Below, piece after piece: positions 50,601-60,416 of a stretch of 64,000 nt of DNA. The stretch's first letter is position 1. The number at the start of each line of letters is the position of its first letter. The notes beneath the pieces were generated by a model. It was not told where the DNA came from. It saw nothing but the letters and a program-made list of their open reading frames with translations, and did not search any database. Source of the DNA: Lethocerus indicus (taxonomy: Eukaryota > Arthropoda > Insecta > Hemiptera > Belostomatidae); assembly GCA_019843655.1 (NCBI GenBank), contig JACDQD010000006.1, forward strand, positions 4,642,034-4,706,033, written 5' to 3'. The translations under genes and the position numbers were made by a program.

Positions 50601-51410
50601 TTTTATTGGCACGTGGGAGCGATTCCCCTCAGAGTTGCCCATCGACTTTCCGTTTCCTTCTTGATTCTTCTCCTGTTGGGTCCATCAGCGTTTCAGGCTG
50701 CTGAATTCATCTATCGGGGTTGATTCAACACTTTACGTATCAATTATTACAATGAATGGGATTTTGCTGATATTAAAGTAATTCCGTACCTGGTTTTGCC
50801 GGCATTGGGGTTCCTTTCAGAACTTCCCAAATCCTTAATGTTTCCTTCGTTGTTCTTTTCTTTTCCGGCTGTAGGTTCCTCCCTGCGAACTTAAATATTG
50901 ATTGTTTATTACCTAAATAAACATTGATGAAATTTTGTTTAGTGGGAGCGGTGCGCGGCGTGCTTTTGCGGTCGCCAGTTGCCGTTCGGCGGGTGTTGGT
51001 CCAGCGGCAGTGGCGGATCCCCGAGCAGCCTCAACATAAGCGACCTGCTCAACATGAACAGGAACCTGTCCATGTTCATCGGCGGCATCGGGGCCGGTGG
51101 CGGCTGTATGGAGGCCGAGCGGTGCCACTACTGGTGCCGCAACGCCAGCGACCCGATAGCCTGCTACAGGGACTGCATGCTCTCTTCGAAGCCCCGTCCC
51201 ACGACCCCGGCACCGTCACTTCCCTTCTGCTCCCAGCTCAAGCCCAAGCCCAAGCCCCAACCCTACATCATGACCCACCACCACTACCACACCCACCAAT
51301 CCCAAGTTCCGTTTCTGTCCTCCCACTTCCTGCCACCCTCCGTACGCCGCCACAACGTTCCAATCTACGAACCCGACTGTCCATTCATCGGCCCGCCCAT
51401 TTTCCTATAA
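47635..51410 (+). CDS. secreted 172-aa Cys-rich protein, unrecognised
   Basis: Exon 1 (47635-47685) encodes the signal peptide MVVAAGFILLVATALLQ and ends in a phase-0 donor (GTATGA). Exon 2 (50943-51410) follows a TTTTGTTTAG acceptor and begins WERCAACFCGRQLPFGGCW. Eleven cysteines lie in the mature protein, ten of them in its first ~85 residues (CAACFC, CMEAERCHYWC, CYRDCM), then a Lys/Pro (KPKPKPQP), His/Tyr and Pro-rich tail with one more Cys near the end. I do not recognise the family. Exon 2 is GC-rich against an AT-rich background. The 3257-bp intron carries minisatellite array C. A poly(A) signal lies at 51589. The start is supported by TATA box, ATG context and hydrophobic core. Confidence 0.8.
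49308..49645 (-). repeat. 70-bp minisatellite array C (about 5 units)
   Basis: Five units, one internally shortened, of the same 70-bp sequence as arrays A and B, in the orientation of B. The first two units are more diverged (CCGTCGG instead of CGATGGG). The array lies inside the intron of the 172-aa secreted protein gene. The outer flank shared by A and B is absent. Confidence 0.95.
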
Positions 51411-53799
51411 GCCACCCCATTCCACCCCGAAATTCCATAACTTCGTATCCCCTTGTAGACAACGTTAACAGTTATTACTTAAAGAGCGAGTTTACCAGCG
51501 GTGGAAATCCAACCTACGAGAATACAGCTAAAGAGTATCAACCCTATTAACGGAACACGAAAATCGAAACATAATACTGAACCACCCAAATAAATCCCCA
51601 GTAGAAAAACAGATAGAATTCGAGAAAACAAAATAAAATCCTCTCCAGGTTAAACAACTAATAATATGGGATTATTATGGAGGCAGCAGAGACCCAAAGC
51701 AACTAACCACTTCAATAGAGATATTGGACACGATATCTGTAAAGCATCCCAGGAATAAATAACGGGAACAATAAACAAGAACAAATAAGTCATAATCCTG
51801 AGAAGATTAACGACGAAGTTGATCTACTTATCGGATCCTGATGGAACTGGAAAGAGTTCTAAAACGTCGAAGGCAGATAACACCCTGGGAGGGCCACATG
51901 GGAAAAGGACAAGAGCCACTGTAGCGTGCTCAGGCGGTTTCCAAACACAGGAGATATACCGAACAGAGGTTACACGCAGGATTACACGATCCCACTGGAC
52001 CCTAGTTAGTGATGATTTTACATGAATTGAAAATTTAAATGTGAAATGAGTGGGGGCCTCGATAGATGAATGCCTTGACATGATGATATGGATTAAGATA
52101 ACTGAATCTGTGGGGCGAAATAAAATCCAGTAAATATTTATATTTTCATTTTTCGTGAATAAAAATTAATTTATTTATAGCGACGTTTTATATTTATACA
52201 GTTAGAATATTATTGAAAATAATTGTATCAGAGCCATTCTCGGAAGTAATTTCAATTTCCCTACCGACAATCCCTTCCTCTCAAGCCATTATGTTTAATG
52301 TGCATTAATTTCAAATAAAATAAAAATGTTTATAGCATACAGTTGTTTATTTTTCCTCAAATCATGAAAACTTCATCAGTAACTGTCACTACGTACAGGC
52401 CCTTATCACTCTTCAGGAATTTCCCATCCAGGTACACACTGTGCACCGTGTAACTTGGCCAATGAGTCATAAACATGTCCGATTGTCTCATTTGCGATTA
52501 GTTTGGATGTTTCTGTATATATTTTAATTATATTTATTAATTTTGTATTACTGGTCACAAATGAGCACAAATGAGTAGATTCGATCTAATTCATTCTCTT
52601 CTAGGGTCCGTCCATGCGGACGTAGGTTTCTCACCATTCTCCAATATGCATACGTTTCATGAATGTTTATCCAGTTTACTTCAGCATAAAATACAAAACA
52701 AGTGTCACGGTTCATATTCCCACGTTGTCGCTCCACTAACACGAAAAACATTGCATACACACTATCACGATTCGACTAGGCAATGTTGAACGAACTGTTC
52801 CATTTGGGAATCGTCACGTACATACAGAAAGGCACACTTATCACTTAACACCATGTTAGTTGAGTATTTTGTCGGTAGATGGCGCAAAATGACTAAGAGT
52901 ACTGTGATCAAACCCAGTACTTATTAGTAATTCGACACCCTGTCTATCCAAGACTTCATTTAAAATTCTGTGGAATTTTGAAGATTCTTCATTTTGATAC
53001 TCGTCACGACTGGAGCTGAAAAATATTAAAAATACGAATATTACTACAATTATATTCGAAATTGAGATTGAGGCTATTAAAACTTGGAATTAGGAAATGT
53101 CCTTAAGCTAGGGCGGTATCTTCAGTAAGAACTGTGGCAGTGTCAATGCAGTACGGTGGTGTGAAGCCGAAGTTTTAATCGGTTAACACATGATGATTAA
53201 ATCCTCGAGTATTCCCCGTAAAAACGCCTTAAACCATCGCAATTTAGTTGAAGCTCACGTTCTTGTCAACTATATTACGCGATACTCTTCTACAAAGCGA
53301 GATTTAATTTCTTACAAATGGCCATTTTTAATGACTCATTTTACGGGCGATCTGAAATGACTCACCGCCAATCAGGTTCAAGGCGATACGTACGGTTATA
53401 ATCGCCAGATAGGATTATACTATTTACAGTCGGCTTACGGTTGACGACACCGGCCGTACCTCAAGGTCCCATATGAGAAACTATAGCACCTTGAGTAATT
53501 TTCAGGTCAACATAAGGTATAATTTACTTACTCGATTGTCTCAGCGGGAATTTCCATTATCCGGTCGGACAAGAACAGTTTTGGTGGCTGAAGACGATTA
53601 CACTTGGAGTAAAAGCAGATCGAATCAGCCGCCAGGCGGTTAAAATCGATGTTAGTGATCTGGCAGCATTTCCCCGACTGTGGACACTATGCCCGTTGAG
53701 CGGCCTCTAGCTTCGTTTCGCTTCTTAATCACCGGCTAAACAACAATGGGCCCGCAGTTCCAAGGCGTCCCAGAGACAGCCGCCCAGATAAACGCCCCG
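51411..53799. other. intergenic, no gene recognised
   Basis: The first 200 bases are the 3' UTR of the 172-aa gene. A minus-strand stretch at about 52548-52860 has two short open frames and may be a worn transposon, but I cannot assign it. The frame at 53746 runs through the promoter of the next gene. Confidence 0.4.
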
Positions 53800-53826
53800 T
53801 ATATAAGAACTATCGCCCTGTTCAGT
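53800..53826 (+). promoter_or_regulatory. TATA box and initiator of the 560-aa secreted protein gene
   Basis: TATATAAG at 53800-53807 and an arthropod initiator TCAGT at 53822-53826, about 75 bp upstream of the ATG at 53899. Confidence 0.6.
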
Positions 53827-53898
53827 CCCCGTCGAGTAGATTTAAAAGTTTTCCATTCGAGAAAGGACGCCGTTCCGGTTTGTTCCATCTGCCGAAGA

Positions 53899-56006
53899 AT
53901 GTGGTCGAAGAGATACAAGGGTGCTACACTTCTGCCACTCGCGCTTATCGTGGCCACTGTCGCTATCAAGGTGGGTGCACTTTTATACTTATTTGTACGT
54001 TCAAGATCATAAGTAATAATTTTAATAAACGACCAAATAAATAAGGCTAGATAAATAAATATGTCGTCTCTCGCGGAAGTGAATAAGAAATATTATAACT
54101 GTCAAGAAGTTTATAACGGTAATACAGCATAACCAGTTAGTACGATTAATATGGAGAAATTAAAAGCTATATATTCCTGCAAATGATAGTGCTCGACACG
54201 TTTGCCTATCTCTGAATGATGTTTGCTCAAAATTAATTGGTTAAATCAGTTTCAATGGCTTTTAAGGATTACTATCGCCCAAATTATCTTCTATCTCCTC
54301 CCGCCGGTTTTGTCTTAGAAATTCAATAAATTGATTTGTCGAAAGTATATCAACCTTTTTTGTAATTCAGTTTAATGATTTCAATATTGGTCCAGCTGTG
54401 TGCGGCGGGCGGATGCGGGGGCTGCAATAGTTTCCAGGACTACGTCAGTCGAGTTCTGTTGCTCCAAGCGCTGATGTCGAACAACGAGACGTCCCTGAAC
54501 CCAGCCGCTATTCCGGCCCTGCTCTGCGGTGGCTGTGGTAGCTGCGGTGGCGGTTGCTGCGGCCTGGGCAGCGACCTAGGCAGTAGCCTGGCTGGCAGCC
54601 TCGCCGGCAACCTGGCCGGCAGCCTGGGCAGTAGCCTGGCCGGCAGCCTGGGCAGTAGCCTGGGCAGCGGCCTGGTCGGCAGTGTGGGCAGCGGCCTGGG
54701 CGGCAGTAGCCTGGGCAGCGGCCTGGTCGGCAGTGTGGGCAGCGGCCTGGGCGGCAGTGTGGGCAGCGGCCTGGTCGGCAGTGTGGGCAGCGGCCTGGTC
54801 GGCAGTGTGGGCAGCGGCCTCGGCACCGGCCTCGGCACCGGCCTGAACACCGGCATGGTCGGCGACCTGGGCACTGGCCTGGCCGGCGGCCTGGGATCGA
54901 GCGGATTAAACCTGCTGGGAACTAACCCGTTTTTGGGTGCCGCGGCCGGTGCCCAGATGATCGATCCGACGGGCCTGCTGCTGGGCCTCGGCTCGGGTCT
55001 CGGGTCCTGCTGCTCTCCCGCCTGCCCGGGCGCCTGCTACACACCCGGCAGTCCCTGCTACTTCGCCTACACCGAGCGTATACTGCCCAACGGGACCGCC
55101 CCGCCTCCCAACCAGTGCATCTGCTACAAGACCCCGCCGGGCTGCGGCTCCGCCTTCGGCAGTACCACATACGTCGCCACTTTCACCTCGAACAACGTTA
55201 CCAAGAGATTCGTGTTTATCTCTTCCCGCGACCAGAAGGGCTATCCTCAATACCCCAAACCCGCTCCTCAGTCTGCCTGTCCGATGCAATACCCGACAGT
55301 CGGTCAATACCGGCCCAGTAACGTTCCACAGTCATCATATAACCCTAGTAACTACCAACCTACTTATCCGGTGCAGTACCCACCCACCTCCCAATCCTCG
55401 AGCTACCCCTGTAGCGGCGAACAAGCCCCTCCTCCCTCGAACCTCCCTTCTCAGAGCCAGATGCAGTGCGCACCCGACTGCGCGTGTCAATACCGACCTA
55501 GCGGCCCTTCCCAATATTCCTCAAACAATCAACCGGCCATGCCTTCCTCCAACTACCCTTGCCAGTGCCAACATCCCTGTCCGTCCCAATACCAACCCAG
55601 CAGTACGCCTAATTACCCATCCAACGGCCAACCCGCTCCCTCCAACAACAGTCCCTGTCAGTGCCCGTCCCAGAACCCTTCCGAGTCTCAGTACCAACCG
55701 AGGAGTTCCTCTTATTGCCCCTCTCAGAGTCGACCCGACGACTCCTCCAACTACCCCAGTCAGAGCCGACCGACAGACAGCTGTCCTAGCGGCTCCTCCG
55801 ATGGCCAGTCCCCAAGCTATCCCTCTCAATATTGTCCACCGTACTGCCAATCACAATACGAGGTCGACTCCACGCCTCATTGCTGCCAACCCAGCTGCTC
55901 CTGTAACTCGTATCCCTCATGTGAACCCCCCGCTTGCCAACACAGTTGTTGTTCTCACAGGCCGGCAATCTTCAGAGCTAATTTCAATCCTCCCATGATG
56001 CGGTGA
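53899..56006 (+). CDS. secreted 560-aa Gly/Ser/Leu-repeat and Cys/Pro/Gln-rich protein
   Basis: Exon 1 (53899-53970) encodes MWSKRYKGATLLPLALIVAT then VAIK and ends in a phase-0 donor (GTGGGT). Exon 2 (54396-56006) follows a GGTCCAG acceptor, which is the one that keeps frame, and starts LCAAGGCGGC. Three parts follow: a short helical Cys-start segment, a tandem GSGLVGSVGSGLGGS-type region (about residues 80-180), a compact Cys-rich segment (CSPACPGACYTPGSPCYF, PPNQCICYKTPPGCG, then a likely beta pair TTYVATFTSNNVTKRFVF), and a long Pro/Ser/Gln/Tyr/Cys tail (QYQPSS, CQCPSQ). The composition resembles structural extracellular or silk- and shell-like proteins; no exact family recognised. Strong GC-rich codon use. 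Poly(A) signal at 56030. Confidence 0.85.
54560..54870 (+). repeat. short tandem coding repeat (Gly-Leu/Val-Gly-Ser)
   Basis: Many 12- to 36-base repeats of the type GGCAGCGGCCTGGTCGGCAG inside exon 2 of the 560-aa gene; units are nearly identical at DNA level, which suggests recent slippage or unequal exchange. Confidence 0.85.
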
Positions 56007-58040
56007 TGAGTTATATTTACCGAAATGTAAATAAAGATAAATGAAAACCTAGTCCGTATGTATCACTTGCACTGCCTAAAATAATGTCTCGTGTTTGATG
56101 GACGAAATAAAACCCTGTGTTCCTCCCAGTTCAAAGGACCGAAAGGGTCCGGTACATCGCATCCCCGGCGGCGGTAAGCCTCTTCCATAAGGGTCCCCAT
56201 TAGAATAATTATTTCGTTATAGCGGAGGAAATTAGCCTAGAACATAGGAGATAATCGGATGTGCCATACAGATGTGCAATGACAGACATCAAACGCTGCA
56301 ACACGGACGCTGTGATCGGATTACCTTGTTGAGTACAATGCGGATGAACAACTAATACATCATTGAGAAACTAGTGAATACAAATTATGCCGAACAAAAA
56401 AATATATTAATCAGTAACCTGACTGAGTCATTATATTTAAATTTGTCGGGTTATGATTAATTATAAACAAGGCTGTTGCTTTTTGCGACTAGTATTGTTT
56501 AATTATCATCGGTGGTTTTATATTTCAATAAGGGAGGGGAGGGACTAAGTTTTATCAACATATTAATAAAATTATAGTTTATTTTTGGCATAGGAAGAGA
56601 TTTTTTTATCTCCTTATTGCCACGATTGTATGAAAAAGTAAGTAACTATAATAACTACGTAATATGTACTATGCACTATAATAAGTATATAAACAATACA
56701 AGATATAAATGTGTAGAATATGCCAATAGATTTATAATCTCAACATATTTTACCTTACTATGTCGTCCATTTGCAATTTCTGGCCATTCGCCGATATGAT
56801 TATTATTTTTTGTCAAGCATTGTCCGTGAATGAAGACAATGGATACTATATGTAAACAGTCGGTTTCGTGACGAGTTTTATCCAATAGGATATCATTGTC
56901 GAAAAGAAAAGGATTATTTTAATAAATAATATAGGCCGCATTCCGAAAACATGCCGAAACTACAGTTTCACGTTCTTGTTCGTTGTCAATACGAAATTAT
57001 ATTAATCGCGTTCTTCTGCCTACACTGTAAGTGCACTGTTACTATCAATACTGTTAGGGTGTTGCCTCGCGGACCACCTACCTGGTTTCTTAAATGTACA
57101 TTATAAATAATATATACATGCACTCGGAGGAAAAAAAGATTATCAACATCGTTTTGATCCGCGTCTTAACATTTTTGGGATATTCACATTTTCTGTTTCA
57201 GGGAATACCCCCTTGCCCCTATAAAACAAACTTAAATGGAAAATATCAATTCATTCTACACGTCTACACCGAGCAACTACTGATCAGAGACTAACTTGGC
57301 ATAGATTAGTTATCAATTATTGGTGGGAGGGAGGTACACATTTGGCGTGTGTGCCGCTAGAGTGCAGCACTTATTTAGCGCAGGAAAATAGGCTATTGCT
57401 GTACTGTATATACTGCCTGAATGGGCCTTTTCAATATGCATATTCTTTTTTTCATATTCTTTCCCAAAAATGGGTATTCCGCTGTAATGTGGCCATTAAA
57501 ATGCTGATTAATAAAACTCTGAGACCTTACTAAAGCTTACGTGTTAAAGGTGACATTCCCCCGACATTATTTATAATTGACTTCTACGAAATTGATCAGG
57601 TCGTCTGCTATTGGCCCACACACGCATACGGAAACTTTTTATTGGAATGAGACTCAGCTATCTTTTATTATCATGCGCGCATCTTATCTTAGCTCCCTCG
57701 AATCAGAAAGACTCCAGTTTTGATCGGGTTTCACACCTGACATAAGGAAGTCCTGGAAGTAACGCTCAATTTGTTATATTTTCTCTTATCCCCGACAGAT
57801 AATTCCGACGATAACGACTAGATTTTGGGAGGGACGCCGATACTGGTCCGAACAAGCGAGGCTCGTGCTACCCGAAAATAAATGAAACCGTATCATTGTT
57901 TGTTTCGAGACCGACTCGATATTGGTGACAATCAGTGCCGGATCTGGACGGAAGGAACGGGATCGGGATATTCCGGTCGGAGATCCTTGCCGGCTATCGG
58001 CTGGTTAACGATCGGATATCTGCCGGCTATCGATCGGAGT
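56007..58040. other. intergenic, no gene recognised
   Basis: Contains the 3' UTR of the 560-aa gene and the upstream region of the 238-aa gene, including a repeated TGCCGGCTATCG (57988-57999 and 58021-58032). A small ATG exon with a good donor at 56951-57026 is discussed under findings. Confidence 0.4.
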
Positions 58041-58074
58041 ACGTGATTTGTTTCAGGATCCTTTCATCTTATAG
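58041..58074 (+). promoter_or_regulatory. shared promoter block, 238-aa gene
   Basis: ACGTGATTTGT (58041-58051), 13 bases, then CATCTTATAG (58065-58074), 112 bp before the ATG. The same two motifs with a 14-base spacer lie before the next gene. Confidence 0.5.
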
Positions 58075-58185
58075 GCAGAGCCAGGCTTCCACTGCCACCG
58101 AGTAGCACCTAGAGGCACAGACCAGCCACTCCTGTCGCCATTTCAGATTTCAGATAGTCCGCTTCCTCTGTTAGATCCTCGAGCA

Positions 58186-59317
58186 ATGGTGGCGCTTGCT
58201 CAGATACATGCTCTGGTTTTGTTCCTAGCAGCGGCCAAAGTAAGTAAATTTTCGTTTATTTGTGCAGCCATTCTGTCAACCTTGGTAATTCCTTTTCTGA
58301 AATAACATTCCTATAGCATCTTTTGGAAGGCCCTCCGGGGTTTGAATCATCATCACTCATACTATTTTGGTCCTTATCTAAACCTTGAACAAGACCTGGT
58401 AACGTCAAGTATTTTCTGCTGTACGTAGACGTTTTGTGTGAGACTCGCTGTTATTTTTTCGTTGTATCATCGGCCATTCTCTTTTCTGTTTGGCATGTTT
58501 TACTTTCCAACTGTCTGGTGACGTCGTTAATTCATCTCCCGTGACACACTTCGGGCTTTATCCGTTCCTCGAAATCGATAAATAATTCGCCAATTCCTTG
58601 GACAATGTTAAGATACTCTCACTAATAATACTGTTTCTATGGACTTCTTTACAGGCGTCTTTCCTCTTGACGCCGGCTTCACAACCGCAGACGTACTGCT
58701 TGACCCCTGGAGGAGGAGGAGTAGGAGTAGGAGGGAAGTTGTGTGCAGTGGCGCCTATCTCCTCCTATTGTTTCTGCCATCCTTACTTCGCTGTGGCGGC
58801 CCAGCAGCCCAACTTCGTGCCAAGTCAACAACGCCACGGGGCCCCCCAGCAGCAGTGCAATTGCCGTCACATCGTACCCTGTCTGGTAAATCTGACCCCG
58901 TGTATGACGAGCACAACGGAAAAGACTACCAAAATTCCCGAACCTCCCACAACGACGACACCCCAACCGCCGATGCGGACAGATGAACCTCCGCCCAGCG
59001 GCGGCGGTGATGCGGACACGCCCGCACCTCCGGCCGCCACCACGCCACGCGCGGACCCACCCGCGCCTCTCATGTACCCTCCGGAGATCTACACCGACGG
59101 GTATTCCTTCTACCCGGCCTTCCTCCAACAAGGCGACCTGCCCGACGAGGTGGGTGTGATCCCGGCCAGATTGTGGCCCCCCTTTTGCCGGTTCCCCTGG
59201 AACAGGTTCCACCCGTTTTGCAGGAGGCGCAGGCTACGCCCCAGACCCCGTCGTCATTTCTCCCAATCCCTAGATTCACCCGCTTGCCATCTCGTAACCC
59301 GATCTGGTTGCACCTAA
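58186..59317 (+). CDS. secreted 238-aa Pro/Thr-rich protein with Cys-rich N-terminal part
   Basis: Exon 1 (58186-58239) encodes the signal peptide MVALAQIHALVLFLAAAK and ends in a phase-0 donor GTAAGT. Exon 2 (58655-59317) follows TTCTTTACAG and encodes ASFLLTPASQPQTYCL, a short Gly/Val run, then a Cys-rich part (YCFCHPYF, QQQCNCRHIVPCLVNLTPCM), a Thr/Pro linker likely to be O-glycosylated (TTEKTTKIPEPPTTTT), and an Arg-rich end (FCRRRRLRPRPRR). CxC pairs followed by aromatic residues recur in the neighbour at 60417 (CYCLCNP) and at 53899 (CICYKTP), arguing for a related family. Function unknown. Poly(A) signal at 59448. Confidence 0.82.
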
Positions 59318-60263
59318 CGCCGGGCTTAGGTTGCTAATATTTGCCTTTCATGATTGTATTACCTATATCGTGTGTTGCTTTCCGATTTTAAGGTGCAACC
59401 TTTTCAACAACGATATCGAAAATGTAATGTAAATTATTGTCGATTTGAATAAATTATTTATTTTTGACTACGATTATTCATTTATTTAATCATTTTCTCA
59501 TTCCCAATGCAAATTTATAATAGGGATTTCGACGATTATTTATGCATCATTATTAATTACTGTAATATATTCCCGAAATGAGTTTACGATCCCTAAATGC
59601 GAACCCTTATGTACGTCCCCATACGTAAATTAATAATCTGATAATTGATAATGCATTGTGGATATTTTACTATCTTCTGTTACAGGACAAACTTAGTACA
59701 AAGATTCGGTTTTTATTAACGCCGTACACCTTTAAAACATAGTTCGAACCACCAGTGATTGTATTAAACCATGCATTAAAATCTACTGTGAATCAGAGAA
59801 TCCAATAGAACAAGAAGTTATGTATTAATTAGGTAATCTTAAACTAAAAATTTACATACTTAACATTCTCATAGCGCACGATCAGTGAATGGGCAATCAA
59901 CAAGTGTATTTAACATTAAATTATTTTATCTTCCTAACGATGATCTGACTCTGGTAGCGAATTTCGTTTGGAATAAACAGTTGTGCTTACCCTGTGGCGC
60001 TTCGGAGAGTGCACAATCGCCCGGCCTCTTTTATTGGAGATCCGTTCATTGATATAGCCGCTCACTGACGATAATATCTCTAAAAAATTATTCGACAGAT
60101 CGATAAGATTCGTCAAAACGAAAAACAGAGGAAAATGCCGACTGCCTCGTTCAGTGGATTCGTTGGTCGTTCCAATATCTGCGGAAGCAACGGTTAGTAG
60201 ATTGGGCATTAGTTAACGTCGGATCTGCAATAAACAGTTATCGATACCCTTATCGATCATCGG
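59318..60263. other. intergenic between two secreted-protein genes
   Basis: 3' UTR of the 238-aa gene followed by the upstream region of the 851-aa gene. No gene seen. Confidence 0.45.
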
Positions 60264-60298
60264 ACGTGATTTGTCTGACTGCCGAGGACATCTTATAG
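60264..60298 (+). promoter_or_regulatory. shared promoter block, 851-aa gene
   Basis: ACGTGATTTGT (60264-60274), 14 bases, then CATCTTATAG (60289-60298), 119 bp before the ATG. The TATAG-like part may serve as TATA element in both genes. Confidence 0.5.
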
Positions 60299-60416
60299 AC
60301 GCCGAGACCATCTAACGCGCATTTTGTTTTCCAACGGACAACTTGGACGAACGGCCCAGACTACAGTTTACAGCGTACTATACTCTTCGGACAAGGGATA
60401 ATTGGGGCCCGAAAAT

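Noticed and set aside
52548..52860. Minus-strand frames that might be a transposase remnant
   Set aside because: I could not match them to a transposase family by eye; a translated search of 52380-52960 against transposases would decide.
53746..54012. 88-aa frame starting at an upstream ATG
   Set aside because: It runs through the TATA box, the 5' UTR and past the donor at 53971; the true start is the in-frame ATG at 53899.
54375..54395. ATG at 54375 as start of the 560-aa gene
   Set aside because: It lies in intron sequence before the acceptor at 54395; using it loses the proper signal peptide of exon 1 and the shared gene plan.
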